In this document: positions 9,692 through 19,083 of the stretch, in pieces
Layout: each line of letters opens with the position of its first letter
How positions within the stretch are numbered: the stretch's first letter is position 1
DNA from: Halomonas borealis
Lineage (GTDB): Bacteria > Pseudomonadota > Gammaproteobacteria > Pseudomonadales > Halomonadaceae
Reading direction: 5' to 3'
DNA length: 64,000 bases
Assembly (NCBI RefSeq): GCF_004798905.1
Contig: NZ_SDMO01000009.1
Span: 1 to 64,000 of the forward strand
The notes under the pieces: model-generated
The model's input: only the letters and a program-made list of their open reading frames with translations
What the model was told of the DNA's origin: nothing
Database searches by the model: none
Position numbers and translations under genes: made by a program

Positions 9692-10645
9692 ATGCTGCCC
9701 CCCCTGCGCCGAGGCCTGTTGGCCTGGCTGTTGATCCTGGCCGTCTTCGCGGCTCTGCCTGCCGTGGCTGCGCCCCGCCCGCCGGTGGGAACGCTGGACA
9801 CCGTGGGCTCCGACACCATGGCGGGGCTGATGCTGCGCTGGGGGGAGTCGCTGGGGCGGCGCTATCCGGGACTTCGGGTGCAGCTCCAGGCCAGCGGCTC
9901 GGCCAGCGCGCCGCCGGCGCTGACCGCCGGCACCACCCTGGTGGGGCCCATGTCGCGACCGATGAGCGAGGCCGAACGCTCGGCCTTCGTGACCCGTTTC
10001 GGCTATCCGCCCCAGGAGGTCGTGGTGGCACGCGACGCGCTGGTGCTGGTGGTGCATCGGCACAATCCCCTGACCAGCCTCTCGCGTCGCCAGATCGATG
10101 CCATCTTCTCGGAGTCGCGGCGCTGCGGAGGCGAGCGCGGCATTCACCGCTGGCAGGCCTTGGGGCAGGAACGGCCGTCGGGGCGCATCGCGCTGCACGG
10201 TCGCAATGCCGTCTCCGGCACCCACGGGCTCCTGCGGCGCGAGGCGCTGTGCGCGGGCAGCTTTCGGCCCGAGGTCAACGAGCACCTGGGGGCGGCCGCG
10301 GTGGTGGCCGCGGTGGCCGATGACCCGCAGGCCATCGGCTATGCCGGCCTCAATCACCGCACGCCCAGCGTGCGGGTGGTGCCCCTGCGCGACCCCGAAG
10401 GGCGCCTGCATACGCCCGATCCACGGACGGTGCGGCGCGGTGACTACCCGCTGACCCGAGAGCTGCGCCTCTACATCAATCGCCCCCCCGGGGAATCGTT
10501 GCCCCCCGCCGAGCGGGCCTTCCTCGATCTGGTGCTGTCCGCCGAGGGCCAGGCCGTCGTCGAGGAGCTCGGCTTCGTGTCGTTGCCGGCCTCGACCCTG
10601 GCGCGTCAACGCCGGATACTCGAGCTGGACGATGGTGGAGCGTGA
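9692..10645 (+). CDS. pstS: Phosphate ABC transporter substrate-binding protein (PstS family)
   Basis: This 317-residue periplasmic phosphate-binding protein is the first gene of the pst operon. ATG 9692 follows GGAGG at 9680-9684 and begins a clear signal peptide: RRG, a long hydrophobic core, then a cleavage region AVAAPRP. Mature-domain signatures are TLDTVGSDTMAGLMLRW near the N-terminus, LQASGSASAPPAL, GPMSRPMSEAE, and the phosphate-loop segment GRNAVSGTHGLLRREAL. It follows the PstS-like (PBP-like) fold rather than matching E. coli PstS closely. pstC begins 65 bases downstream behind a PHO-box-like site, so pstS may be expressed from its own promoter as well. Confidence 0.88.
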   Translation: MLPPLRRGLLAWLLILAVFAALPAVAAPRPPVGTLDTVGSDTMAGLMLRWGESLGRRYPGLRVQLQASGSASAPPALTAGTTLVGPMSRPMSEAERSAFVTRFGYPPQEVVVARDALVLVVHRHNPLTSLSRRQIDAIFSESRRCGGERGIHRWQALGQERPSGRIALHGRNAVSGTHGLLRREALCAGSFRPEVNEHLGAAAVVAAVADDPQAIGYAGLNHRTPSVRVVPLRDPEGRLHTPDPRTVRRGDYPLTRELRLYINRPPGESLPPAERAFLDLVLSAEGQAVVEELGFVSLPASTLARQRRILELDDGGA

Positions 10646-10647
10646 TA

Positions 10648-10665
10648 GTGTCACCGCCGTGTCAT
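10648..10665 (+). promoter_or_regulatory. PHO box upstream of pstC
   Basis: Two GTGTCA[C/T] heptamers (10648-10654 and 10659-10665) are separated by four bases. This reproduces the 11-bp periodicity of the PhoB-binding PHO box (two CTGTCAT repeats). It lies in the pstS-pstC gap, 46 bases before the pstC ATG, and suggests PhoB-dependent expression of pstCAB-phoU. Confidence 0.6.
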
Positions 10666-10710
10666 GATCCTGCCGTCACCTTACGTTAACCCAGGCCCCT
10701 GTCGGTTCCG

Positions 10711-11937
10711 ATGCCCGAAGCTTCCTCCTCACCGCTGCTGCGCCGCCGCCTGCGACACGGCCGCGACCGTCTCGCCACGGCGCTGATCACCGCCGGGGGC
10801 ATCGGCGTCATCGCCGCGGTGATGGCGATCGGCGTGTTCCTGGCGGTGGAGGTCCTGCCGCTGTTCTGGTCCGCTGGGGCCGATGAGCCCGCGGTGGATA
10901 TCGCCTCGTTGTGGGGGCCGCAAGACTATCCCGGCCTGGCGGAGCCGGCGTATCGCTGGCAGCCCACCCTGCCGGAGGGCGACCCCGGGCCACGCTTCAA
11001 CCTGGCGCCGTTGGCCTGGGGCACTCTGGAGGCCGCGGCCTGGTCGTTGGTGATCGCCGTACCGCTGGCGCTGGGCGCGGCCGCCCATTCGGCGCTGTTC
11101 ATGTCGCGTCGCCTGCGGGGCTATCTCAAGCCGGCCCTGGAGCTGATGGAGGCCCTGCCCGGCGTGGTGGTCGGCTTCCTCGCCGGGTTGGTGCTGGCGC
11201 CCTGGCTGGAGCGACACCTGGGGCTGGGTCTGACGCTGCTGTGGCTGATGCCGCTCGGCGTGGTGCTGGGTGGCGCGCTGTGGAGCCGGTTACCCGGTAC
11301 GGCACGGCGGCGGCTGCCGATGGGCTGGGCCGCGCTGTGGCTGGTGCCCTGGCTGATACTGCTGTGGGCCCTGGCCGGCTGGCTGGCACCGTTGCTGGAA
11401 GCCTGGTGGTTCGGCGGCGACCTGCGTGGCTGGGTGACCGCCACCCTGGGGCTCGACTATGCCAGCCGCAACGCCATCATCATCGGCATGGCCATGGGCT
11501 TCGCGGTGATGCCGACGATCTATGCGCTGGCCGAGGATGCCCTCTCCGGGGTGCCGGGTCGCCTGGCCGAGGGCGCCCTGGCGCTGGGCGCGACGCGTTG
11601 GCAGGCCCTGTGGCGGGTGGTGCTGCCCGCCGCCGCCCCGGGCGTGTTCTCGGCGGTGATGATCGGTGCCGGGCGCGCCGTGGGTGAGACCATGATCGTG
11701 CTGATCGCCAGCGGCAACACCGCCCTGTTCAATGCCAATCCTCTGGATGGCCTGCGCTCGATGGCGGCCAGCATCGCCATCGAGCTGCCCGAGGCCGCCC
11801 CGGGCGGCAGCCACTATCGGCTGCTGCTGCTGGCGGCCCTGCTGTTGTTCCTCTTCACCTTCCTGGTCAACACCCTCGCCGAAGTGGTCAGGGCGCGGCT
11901 GCGTCGCCGCTATCGGCGCCTGGGAGACTCAGCATGA
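10711..11937 (+). CDS. pstC: Phosphate ABC transporter permease PstC
   Basis: This 408-residue inner-membrane permease forms half of the phosphate channel with PstA. It has an N-terminal membrane helix (about residues 27-51), then a periplasmic stretch and a standard MetI-like permease core. The EAA loop near residues 285-305 is present: [24 protein letters not shown]. The core also contains GRAVGETMIVLIASGN, typical of PstC. It is longer than E. coli PstC (319 residues) because of the segment between the first two helices. The start has no strong ribosome site. The stop overlaps the pstA start (ATGA). Confidence 0.92.
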   Translation: MPEASSSPLLRRRLRHGRDRLATALITAGGIGVIAAVMAIGVFLAVEVLPLFWSAGADEPAVDIASLWGPQDYPGLAEPAYRWQPTLPEGDPGPRFNLAPLAWGTLEAAAWSLVIAVPLALGAAAHSALFMSRRLRGYLKPALELMEALPGVVVGFLAGLVLAPWLERHLGLGLTLLWLMPLGVVLGGALWSRLPGTARRRLPMGWAALWLVPWLILLWALAGWLAPLLEAWWFGGDLRGWVTATLGLDYASRNAIIIGMAMGFAVMPTIYALAEDALSGVPGRLAEGALALGATRWQALWRVVLPAAAPGVFSAVMIGAGRAVGETMIVLIASGNTALFNANPLDGLRSMAASIAIELPEAAPGGSHYRLLLLAALLLFLFTFLVNTLAEVVRARLRRRYRRLGDSA

Positions 11938-13490
11938 GGGCGGCATGGCGCCGCGCGGGGCGGGCCCGCTTGCCTCGGGGCGAAGGCCCCTGGGCCTGGC
12001 TGGCCGCGGCCAGTATCTCGCTGTCGTTGCTGCTGCTGGCGCTTTTGCTGGCGCTGCTGGCCACTCGCGGGCTGGGGCATTTCTGGCCGGGCGATGTGAC
12101 CCAACTGACCCTCACCGATGGACGGGCCATCGCCGGCCGCGCGGTCAAGCAGGCGCCGTTGCCCGAGGGAGGCATGGAGCGGCTCTACCGCACCGACAAT
12201 CGCGATCTGGATGGTGATATCTGGAGCTGGGTGCCGGTGGCCGATATCGAGGCCGAGGATCGGCCTCGTGACCTGGTGGTGCTGGAGCGCCGCCGCTGGG
12301 GGCGCTTCGTCGGCCGGCTGGTGGCCTGGCTGCCCGCCGCCGGCGAGCGTCGCGAGGGCGAGGCCGCCTGGCAGGGGCTACAGGCGCGCCTCGCGACGCT
12401 CGAGCGGCGGCGCGAGGCGATCACGCGGCTGCGCGACACGACCCTGCTGCCACTGGCGCGGCGTCTCGAGGCCGGGAGCGACCCGCAGGCGGCGCGTGCC
12501 CTGACCGAGGCCCGGGCGCGAATCCGTGTCCTGCGCGAGGCCATGGAGGGGGGCACGCTGGTGCTGGAGAGCGCCGAGGGGCGGCGTCTTCGCTTGCCGG
12601 CCGAGGAGGTGCTGCGTGCCCGCCGCCCCAACGCCATGGGCATCGGCGCCAAGCTCGCCGCCTGGGGCGACGGCGTGTGGCGTTTCCTCTCAGAGGGGCC
12701 GCGCGCGGGGAACGTCGAGGGCGGCGTCTGGCCGGCGATCTTCGGCACCGTGCTGATGGTGATGCTGATGTCGCTCGCGGTCACGCCCTTCGGGGTGCTG
12801 GCGGCGGTCTACCTCAACGAGGTCGCCCACCAGGGGCGGCTGACCCGGCTGGTGCGCATCGGCGTGCGCAACCTGGCCGGGGTGCCCTCCATCGTCTACG
12901 GCGTGTTCGGCCTAGGGGTGTTCGTCTACGGGCTGGGCGGAAGCATCGACCGATGGTTCTTCGAGGCTTCGCTGCCTTCGCCGACCTTCGGCACCGGCGG
13001 CCTGCTATGGGCCTCGCTGACCCTGGCGCTGCTGACCCTGCCGGTGGTGATCGTGGCCACCGAGGAGGGCCTGGCGCGGATTCCCGAGCGTCAGCGCGAA
13101 GGGGCGCTGGCGCTCGGCGCGACCCGCCTGGAGATGCTGACCCGGGTGGTGTTGCCGATGGCGACGCCGGCGATGCTCACCGGGATGATCCTGGCGGTGG
13201 CCCGGGCGGCCGGCGAGGTCGCGCCGTTGATGCTGGTCGGCGTGGCCAAGCTGGCTCCCCAGGTGCCGGTGGACGGTGAGTTCCCCTTCCTGCACCTCGA
13301 GCGGAAGTTCATGCACCTGGGCTATCACCTCTTCGATACCGCCTTCCACAGCAGCGATGTCCAGGCGGCCCTGCCGGTGGTCTATGCCACGGCGCTGTTG
13401 CTGGTGCTGGTCATCCTGGTGCTTAACCTGACTGCAATATTTCTGCGTCATCATCTTAGATCACGCCACGGGGGGCTTTCGCGATGCTGA
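11934..13490 (+). CDS. pstA: Phosphate ABC transporter permease PstA (long form)
   Basis: This 518-residue permease partners with PstC. It has one N-terminal helix (about residues 20-45), a roughly 200-residue hydrophilic insert containing [12 protein letters not shown] and a coiled-coil-like Arg/Glu-rich stretch, and then the usual permease core from about residue 260. The core carries the EAA loop [21 protein letters not shown] and [22 protein letters not shown], a PstA signature. E. coli PstA is only 296 residues, so the periplasmic insert is the notable difference. It overlaps pstC by four bases and is followed 28 bases later by pstB. Confidence 0.92.
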   Translation: MRAAWRRAGRARLPRGEGPWAWLAAASISLSLLLLALLLALLATRGLGHFWPGDVTQLTLTDGRAIAGRAVKQAPLPEGGMERLYRTDNRDLDGDIWSWVPVADIEAEDRPRDLVVLERRRWGRFVGRLVAWLPAAGERREGEAAWQGLQARLATLERRREAITRLRDTTLLPLARRLEAGSDPQAARALTEARARIRVLREAMEGGTLVLESAEGRRLRLPAEEVLRARRPNAMGIGAKLAAWGDGVWRFLSEGPRAGNVEGGVWPAIFGTVLMVMLMSLAVTPFGVLAAVYLNEVAHQGRLTRLVRIGVRNLAGVPSIVYGVFGLGVFVYGLGGSIDRWFFEASLPSPTFGTGGLLWASLTLALLTLPVVIVATEEGLARIPERQREGALALGATRLEMLTRVVLPMATPAMLTGMILAVARAAGEVAPLMLVGVAKLAPQVPVDGEFPFLHLERKFMHLGYHLFDTAFHSSDVQAALPVVYATALLLVLVILVLNLTAIFLRHHLRSRHGGLSRC

Positions 13491-13518
13491 GCACGGCCGT
13501 GATGCCAGGGAGGTTGTG

Positions 13519-14331
13519 ATGTCGATCGCGCGGGATGTGGCACCGCGACGCGGGGCCTGCATCGACTTTTCAGACGAGGCTTGCTGCCTGGAGGTCTCGG
13601 GCTTCGGGCTGCGCTACGGCGCGGAACCGGCGCTGCGTGACCTGACCCTGCGGGTGCCGCGCCATCGCGTCACCGCCTTCATCGGGCCCTCGGGGTGTGG
13701 CAAGTCGACCCTGCTGCGGGCCCTCAACCGCCTGCATGACCTCAACGAGGACGTGCACCGGGAGGGCGAGATTCGCCTCGAGGGCCAGGAGATTCATGCC
13801 CCCGAGGTGGCGGTGGCCGAGCTGCGCCGGCGTGTGGGCATGGTGTTCCAGGCGCCTAACCCCTTCCCGATGTCGATCTACGACAACGTGGCCTTCGGGC
13901 TGCGGCTACAGGGCGGGCTGCGCAAGCGGCGCATCGATGACATCGTCGAGTGGTCGCTGCGCTCGGCGGCCCTGTGGGACGAGGTGAAGGATCGTCTCCA
14001 GGCCTCGGCCTGGGCGCTGTCCGGTGGCCAGCAGCAGCGCCTGGTGATCGCCCGGACCCTGGCGGTGGAGCCCGAGGTGCTGCTGCTCGACGAGCCGGCC
14101 TCGGCCCTGGACCCGATCTCGACGCTCAAGGTGGAGGAGCTGATCCGTAACCTGGCGTCGAGCCTGACCCTGGTGCTGGTGACTCACAACATGCAGCAGG
14201 CGGCGCGGGTCTCGGACTACACCGCCTTCCTGCAGGGCGGCGAGCTGGTGGAGTACGGCCCCACCGATACCCTGTTCACCCATCCGCGCCTCGCGCGCAC
14301 CGAGAACTACATCACCGGACGCATGGCCTGA
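13519..14331 (+). CDS. pstB: Phosphate ABC transporter ATP-binding protein PstB
   Basis: This is the cytoplasmic ATPase (270 residues) that powers phosphate import through PstCA. Walker A is GPSGCGKST (residues 56-64), the signature LSGGQQQR starts at residue 167, Walker B is [11 protein letters not shown] near residue 190, and the switch histidine is in [11 protein letters not shown] 13519 is preferred over GTG 13516 because it has the better spacing from AGGGAGG at 13507-13513. Compared with E. coli PstB there is a short N-terminal extension. It sits in the canonical order pstS-C-A-B-phoU. Confidence 0.95.
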   Translation: MSIARDVAPRRGACIDFSDEACCLEVSGFGLRYGAEPALRDLTLRVPRHRVTAFIGPSGCGKSTLLRALNRLHDLNEDVHREGEIRLEGQEIHAPEVAVAELRRRVGMVFQAPNPFPMSIYDNVAFGLRLQGGLRKRRIDDIVEWSLRSAALWDEVKDRLQASAWALSGGQQQRLVIARTLAVEPEVLLLDEPASALDPISTLKVEELIRNLASSLTLVLVTHNMQQAARVSDYTAFLQGGELVEYGPTDTLFTHPRLARTENYITGRMA

Positions 14332-14355
14332 CGCCGGCGCCCTCAGGAGAGTCTC

Positions 14356-15084
14356 ATGGACATCACCAGCGATATTCACAGCCAACATATCTCGCGGCAG
14401 TTCAATCATGAGCTCGAGGAGCTCAAGACCCATCTGATGGCCATGGGCGGGCGGGTCGAGAAGCAGGTTCAGGACGCGGTGAGCGCCCTGCTCGACGGCG
14501 ACTCGGCCCTGGCCGAGCGGGTGATCGACGACGATCGCGCGGTCAACGACATGCAGATCAAGATCGATGACGAGTGCACCCAGATCCTGGCCCGCCGCCA
14601 GCCCGCGGCCTCCGACCTGCGCCTGGTGCTGGCGGTGATCCGCGCCGCCTCGGACCTGGAGCGCATCGGCGACGAGGCCAGCAAGATCGCCCGTAACGCC
14701 CTGGAGCTGGTCGAGAGCCACAATGGCAGCCGCGGCTTCGTCGAGGTGCGTGGCATCAGCGAGCATGTGCGCCAGATGATGCGCGATGCGCTGACCGCCT
14801 TCGCCCGCTTCGACACCGAGATGGCGCTCAAGGTGGTGCAGGAGGACGAGCGGGTCGACAGCGAATACCAGAGCGCCATGCGCGCGCTGATGACCTTCAT
14901 GATGGAGGATGCCCGCGCGATCTCCCCGGTGCTGGGCATCATGTGGATCCTGCGGGCCCTGGAGCGGGTCGGCGATCACTCCAACAACCTGGCCGAATAT
15001 GTGGTCTACCTGGTCAAGGGGCTCGACATCCGGCACACGGCCCCGGATGATCTCGGCGACGAGGTGCTCGGCGACGAGGGCTGA
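14356..15084 (+). CDS. phoU: Phosphate signalling regulator PhoU
   Basis: This 242-residue all-helical cytoplasmic protein has the two repeated PhoU bundles: GGRVEKQVQDAVSALLDGD near residue 35 and the second around 130-220. The metal-binding-type sequences ASDLERIGDEASKIARNA and ALERVGDHSNNLAEYVVYLV are both present. PhoU links Pst transport status to PhoR and represses the Pho regulon when phosphate is plentiful. It is preceded by a good ribosome site (AGGAGAG) and ends the pst operon proper. Confidence 0.96.
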   Translation: MDITSDIHSQHISRQFNHELEELKTHLMAMGGRVEKQVQDAVSALLDGDSALAERVIDDDRAVNDMQIKIDDECTQILARRQPAASDLRLVLAVIRAASDLERIGDEASKIARNALELVESHNGSRGFVEVRGISEHVRQMMRDALTAFARFDTEMALKVVQEDERVDSEYQSAMRALMTFMMEDARAISPVLGIMWILRALERVGDHSNNLAEYVVYLVKGLDIRHTAPDDLGDEVLGDEG

Positions 15085-15168
15085 TCGCCACTCGCCCGGC
15101 ACCATCCATGAGGGCGGTCGTCACTACGGGTGGCGACCGCCGTCGTCGCGATGGAGGAAGTGATACCG

Positions 15169-15918
15169 ATGCTGGATGCCTTCTCGGCGCTGTCCCGGGG
15201 GACACGTCTGGTCTACACCCCCGGCCTGCGCCGCTACGTGTTCCTGCCGATACTCGCCAACCTGGTGGTCTACGCCGCCATGCTGAGCTACGTGCTGACC
15301 CACTTCGGCGGCTGGTTGGATGGCTGGATGGCCATGGTGCCGGGTTGGCTCGACTGGTTGTCGTGGCTGATCTGGCCGTTGTTCGTGGTCAGCCTGGGAC
15401 TGATCGTGTTCTTCAGCTTCACCCTGGTGACCCAGCTGATCGCCGCGCCCTTCTACGGCTTGCTGGCCGAACGGGTCGAGCGCGAGGTGACCGGGCGCCC
15501 GCCGCTGGATGATCGTGGCCTGGTACGCACCGGTGTCGATGCGCTGGGCCGCGAGCTGGTCAAGCTGGGCTATATCCTGCCGCGCATGCTGGCGCTGTTC
15601 GTGATCAGCTGGATCCCGCTGATCAACCTGGCCGCCCCGCTGCTATGGCTGTTATTCACGGCCTGGATGGTGGCGGTGACCTATCTCGATTACCCCATGG
15701 ACAACAATAAGGTGTCCTTCGCCGACATGCGTGGCCGTCTCGCCGCCCGGCGCTGGCCGACGCTGACCTACGGGGGCTGGGTGATGCTGATCACCTGGCT
15801 ACCGTTGGCCAACCTCTTCCTGCTGCCCGGCGCGGTGGCCGGTGCGGTGCTGATGTGGGACGACCACTACCGCCACCTGGGACCGTCGGCGGGGAGCTCC
15901 ACGCCGGCGAAACGCTGA
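15169..15918 (+). CDS. cysZ: Sulfate transporter CysZ family, inner membrane
   Basis: This roughly 249-residue membrane protein has four or five hydrophobic segments and the CysZ/EI24 pattern: PGLRRYVFLPILANLVVY, VTQLIAAPFYGLLAERVE, and YLDYPMDNNKVSFADMR near residue 180. CysZ proteins carry sulfate inward for cysteine synthesis. ATG 15169 lies 10 bases after GGAGGA at 15153-15158; upstream in-frame ATGs at 15130 and 15151 are possible. It lies 84 bases after phoU and could be an independent unit. No other cys gene is nearby. Confidence 0.85.
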   Translation: MLDAFSALSRGTRLVYTPGLRRYVFLPILANLVVYAAMLSYVLTHFGGWLDGWMAMVPGWLDWLSWLIWPLFVVSLGLIVFFSFTLVTQLIAAPFYGLLAERVEREVTGRPPLDDRGLVRTGVDALGRELVKLGYILPRMLALFVISWIPLINLAAPLLWLLFTAWMVAVTYLDYPMDNNKVSFADMRGRLAARRWPTLTYGGWVMLITWLPLANLFLLPGAVAGAVLMWDDHYRHLGPSAGSSTPAKR

Positions 15919-16000
15919 ACGCTCCGCTTATCCACAGCCGGGGCGCCGCCATCGGGTGTGGGTAAGTGGAGAAACGCCGCCCGTGGCGCCGCTCGATGGC

Positions 16001-17344
16001 TCAGCGCGGGGGACCGGGCAAGGATCGGTCCGTCGCCGGCGGCGCCTCGGCGGCGCTCGCCATCAAGCGTGCGGCGGGGAAGTGGCAGCGGAAGGTCGCG
16101 CCCTCGCCGAGCCGTGAATCGATCTCCAGCCGGGCATCGTGGCGCAGCAGCACGTGCTTGACGATGGCCAGCCCCAGGCCGGTACCGCCGGTGGCGGTGC
16201 TGCGCCCCTTGTCGATCCGGTAGAAGCGCTCAGTGAGGCGCGGGATATGCCGCGGGTCGAGGCCTGCGCCGTCGTCTTCGACCTCCAGGCAGGCACCGTC
16301 GCCGGAGGGGCGCCAACGCAGCATGATGCGGCTCCCCGCGCCGGCGTAGCGCACGGCGTTGAAGGCCAGGTTGGAGACGGCGCTGTGCAGCTCCTGCTCC
16401 AGCCCGAGCAGGCCGCGGGGCTCGTCGATCTCGACCTCCAGCGAGTGGTCACCGTCGGATAGCGCGGCCGCGTCGCGGCACACGGCGTCCAGCAGGGCGG
16501 CGGGGTCGAGCCGCGCGTCGTCGTGGCTCGGCTGATCGTTCTCCAGGCGTGACAGCAGCAGCAGGTCGTTGACCAGGTTCTGCATGCGCTGGGTCTGGCG
16601 TTGCATCTCGTCGATACCCCGGCCCAGGCGCTCGGGCAGCATCTCGGCCATGTCGCCGTAGGTCTCGAGGTAGCCCGCCAGCACGGTGAGTGGGGTGCGC
16701 AGCTCGTGAGAGACGTTGGCCACGAAGTCACGGCGCATCTGCTCGAGGCGGTGCAGGCGGGTGATGTCGCGGGCCATCACCAGTCGCTCGTCGTCGCCAT
16801 AGAGGGTGATCTGGCATTGCAGGATCAGGTTCTCGTCGATCGGCGAGCACAGCGTCAGCGGCTCGCGGTAGTCGCGGGCGTGGAAGTAGTCGACGAAGCT
16901 CGGTTCACGCATCAGGTTGGTGATGTGCTGGCCGCGGTCCAGGGCGGGCTTCAGGCCCAGCATGCGCTCGGCGGCGCTGTTCCACCATTCCATGTCGCCG
17001 TGGCGGTCGAGCATCACCACGCTGTCGCGCATCGCCTCGGAGGATTCCTGGATGCGGCTCAGGGTGTCGCGTAGCCGGCGCTGGGTGAGGCGCTGGCGCT
17101 TCTGGTAGCGATAGAGGCGGTCGAACAGCTCGCCCCACGGCCCCGTGGCGGAGGGCGGTTCGTCATGCGGATGATGGGTCAGCCAGGCCTGCAAGGCATG
17201 CAACCGGCGCAGATGCTGGAGGAGCGCGATGCCCAGCGCCACCGCGATGCCGGCACCACTCTGGTCGAATGGCCAGCCGACCAGCGCGCCGACGGCGACC
17301 AGGGCCGCCAGCCGCCAGCATTCGCGTCGCCACGGCCGGGTCAT
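16001..17344 (-). CDS. phoR: Phosphate regulon sensor kinase PhoR
   Basis: This 447-residue membrane histidine kinase has two N-terminal hydrophobic stretches (about residues 10-50), a PAS domain (VVMLDRHGDMEWWNSAAERMLGL), and a HisKA domain with phospho-accepting His213 in NVSHELRTPL. The HATPase contains N, G1 and G2 boxes (NLAFNAVRYAG, DDGAGLD, GGTGLGLAIVKHV). It phosphorylates PhoB when phosphate is low, under control by PhoU and Pst. It follows phoB by one base and is convergent with cysZ. The C-terminus has a short Ala/Pro-rich tail. Confidence 0.95.
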   Translation of the reverse strand: MTRPWRRECWRLAALVAVGALVGWPFDQSGAGIAVALGIALLQHLRRLHALQAWLTHHPHDEPPSATGPWGELFDRLYRYQKRQRLTQRRLRDTLSRIQESSEAMRDSVVMLDRHGDMEWWNSAAERMLGLKPALDRGQHITNLMREPSFVDYFHARDYREPLTLCSPIDENLILQCQITLYGDDERLVMARDITRLHRLEQMRRDFVANVSHELRTPLTVLAGYLETYGDMAEMLPERLGRGIDEMQRQTQRMQNLVNDLLLLSRLENDQPSHDDARLDPAALLDAVCRDAAALSDGDHSLEVEIDEPRGLLGLEQELHSAVSNLAFNAVRYAGAGSRIMLRWRPSGDGACLEVEDDGAGLDPRHIPRLTERFYRIDKGRSTATGGTGLGLAIVKHVLLRHDARLEIDSRLGEGATFRCHFPAARLMASAAEAPPATDRSLPGPPR

Positions 17345-17345
17345 G

Positions 17346-18035
17346 TCAGGCCTTGGCGGAGAAGCGATAGCCGGTGCCGCGCACGGTCTGGATCAGCTGC
17401 TGGTGAGGCTCGCCCAGCGCCTTGCGCAGGCGGCGAATATGCACGTCCACGGTGCGCTCCTCGACATAGACATTGCCGCCCCACACCTGGTCGAGCAGCT
17501 GGCCTCGGGTATAGGCGCGCTCCTGGTGGGTCATGAAGAACTGCAGCAGCCGGTATTCGGTGGGGCCGACCTCCAGCGGCTGGCCGTCGATGCTGACACG
17601 ATGGCTCACCGGGTCGAGCCTCAGGCCCTCGACCTGTACCGCTTCCTCGACCCCGTGCGGCGTGGTGCGACGCAGCACCGCCTTGAGGCGCGCGACCAGC
17701 TCGCGGGGCGAGAAGGGCTTGGTGATGTAATCGTCGGCGCCGGCCTCCAGCCCCTGGATCTTGTTGTCCTCCTCGCCCTTGGCGGTGAGCAGGATGATCG
17801 GTAGCTCGGCGGTGCTTTCCTCGCGCTTGAGGCGGCGCGCCAGCTCGATGCCGCTGGTGCCGGGCATCATCCAGTCCAGCAGCACCAGGTCGGGCTGGCG
17901 GTCGACGACGATGGCATGGGCGGCCTGGGCGTTGTCTGCCTCGATGACGCGGTAGTCGGCCATCTCCAGCGCGACGGCGATCATCTCGCGGATCGGCGCC
18001 TCATCATCGACGATCAGTATGGTCTTGGCGGTCAT
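17346..18035 (-). CDS. phoB: Phosphate regulon response regulator PhoB
   Basis: This 229-residue OmpR-type regulator has receiver domain residues D10, D11, phospho-acceptor D54 ([10 protein letters not shown]) and K106 (TKPFSP). A winged-helix DNA-binding domain follows, with [13 protein letters not shown] and the recognition region [14 protein letters not shown]. It activates phosphate-starvation genes by binding PHO boxes. The gene is first in a phoB-phoR operon, and a PHO-box-like site lies 58-75 bases upstream of the ATG, consistent with autoactivation. Confidence 0.96.
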   Translation of the reverse strand: MTAKTILIVDDEAPIREMIAVALEMADYRVIEADNAQAAHAIVVDRQPDLVLLDWMMPGTSGIELARRLKREESTAELPIILLTAKGEEDNKIQGLEAGADDYITKPFSPRELVARLKAVLRRTTPHGVEEAVQVEGLRLDPVSHRVSIDGQPLEVGPTEYRLLQFFMTHQERAYTRGQLLDQVWGGNVYVEERTVDVHIRRLRKALGEPHQQLIQTVRGTGYRFSAKA

Positions 18036-18092
18036 CCTGAAGCCTCGTGGTCAGGGTCAATGACGGGTGAATGACGATGACAGCACGTTCTC

Positions 18093-18110
18093 GTGACAAT
18101 AGCGTGACAG
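18093..18110 (-). promoter_or_regulatory. PHO box upstream of phoB
   Basis: On the minus strand this reads CTGTCAC-GCTA-TTGTCAC, two heptamers with the 11-bp phase of a PHO box. It is a closer match to the consensus than the pstC site. A further CTGTCAT half-site follows at 18076-18082. Confidence 0.7.
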
Positions 18111-18144
18111 CCAGGGCCTGTCGCCCCTGTTCCGCCGCGCCGCA

Positions 18145-19038
18145 TCAGGGGGCGATGCCCGGCCACAGCGAGAGCGCGATGCCGGCGAACACCAGCAGCC
18201 CCGACCAGTGATTGTTGAGGAAGGCCTGGAAGCAGCGGTCGCGGTCGCGCCCGTGAATCAAGCGCTGCTGGTGGACGAAGGTGGCCGCCATGGCGGCCAG
18301 GCCCAGCCAGAAGAAACCGCCCAGCCCGAGGCGCCCACCGGCCCAGGCCAGCAGGGCGAGAGTCGCCAGCTGCAGCAGGCCGATGATCAGCTTGTCGGCG
18401 CGGCCGAACAGCACCGCGGTGGACTTGATGCCGATGCGCAGATCGTCGTCGCGGTCGACCATGGCATATTCGGTGTCGTAGGCCACGGTCCACAGCACGT
18501 TGGCGGCGAACAGCAGCCAGGCCTCCGCGGGCAGGTGGCCGAGTACCGCGCCGAAGGCCATGGGGATGGCCCACGAGAAGGCCGCCCCCAGGACCACCTG
18601 GGGCAGGTGGGTGTAGCGCTTCATGAAGGGGTAGACGAAGGCCAGCGCCACGCCGCCCACCGACAGCATCACGGTGAAGGGGTTGGTGAACCACACCAAT
18701 GCGAAGGCCGCCAGCACCAGGCCGGCGAACAGGATCTTGGCCTCGCCCTCGCCGATGCGCCCGGTGGCCAGCGGGCGTGACCGGGTGCGCTTCACATGGC
18801 CGTCGAAGTGGCGGTCGGCGTAGTCGTTGACCACGCAGCCCGCGGCGCGCATCAGGTAGACCCCGGCGACGAAGACCAGCAGCAGCCGGCGCTCGGGGAG
18901 GCCCTCGGCGGCCGCCCACAGCGCCCATAGCGTCGGCCACATCAGCAGCCAGGTACCGATGGGGCGGTCGAGGCGAGTCAGGTGCAGGAAGTCGGGCAGC
19001 CGGGCCAGCCCCTTGGGGCGCATCAGGGTACGTTCCAT
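18145..19038 (-). CDS. ubiA: 4-hydroxybenzoate octaprenyltransferase UbiA
   Basis: This 297-residue polytopic inner-membrane enzyme attaches the polyprenyl chain to 4-hydroxybenzoate in ubiquinone synthesis. Both Asp-rich motifs are present: [15 protein letters not shown] with RPLATG near residue 75, and [20 protein letters not shown] near residue 190. These bind the Mg-diphosphate of the prenyl donor. It lies 45 bases downstream of ubiC, the gene that makes its substrate, in the same direction. The length is normal for the family. Confidence 0.96.
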   Translation of the reverse strand: MERTLMRPKGLARLPDFLHLTRLDRPIGTWLLMWPTLWALWAAAEGLPERRLLLVFVAGVYLMRAAGCVVNDYADRHFDGHVKRTRSRPLATGRIGEGEAKILFAGLVLAAFALVWFTNPFTVMLSVGGVALAFVYPFMKRYTHLPQVVLGAAFSWAIPMAFGAVLGHLPAEAWLLFAANVLWTVAYDTEYAMVDRDDDLRIGIKSTAVLFGRADKLIIGLLQLATLALLAWAGGRLGLGGFFWLGLAAMAATFVHQQRLIHGRDRDRCFQAFLNNHWSGLLVFAGIALSLWPGIAP

Positions 19039-19083
19039 GTGGGTCTCTTCTCGATGGATCGGGTCGGACGAGGCCGAATCAGC

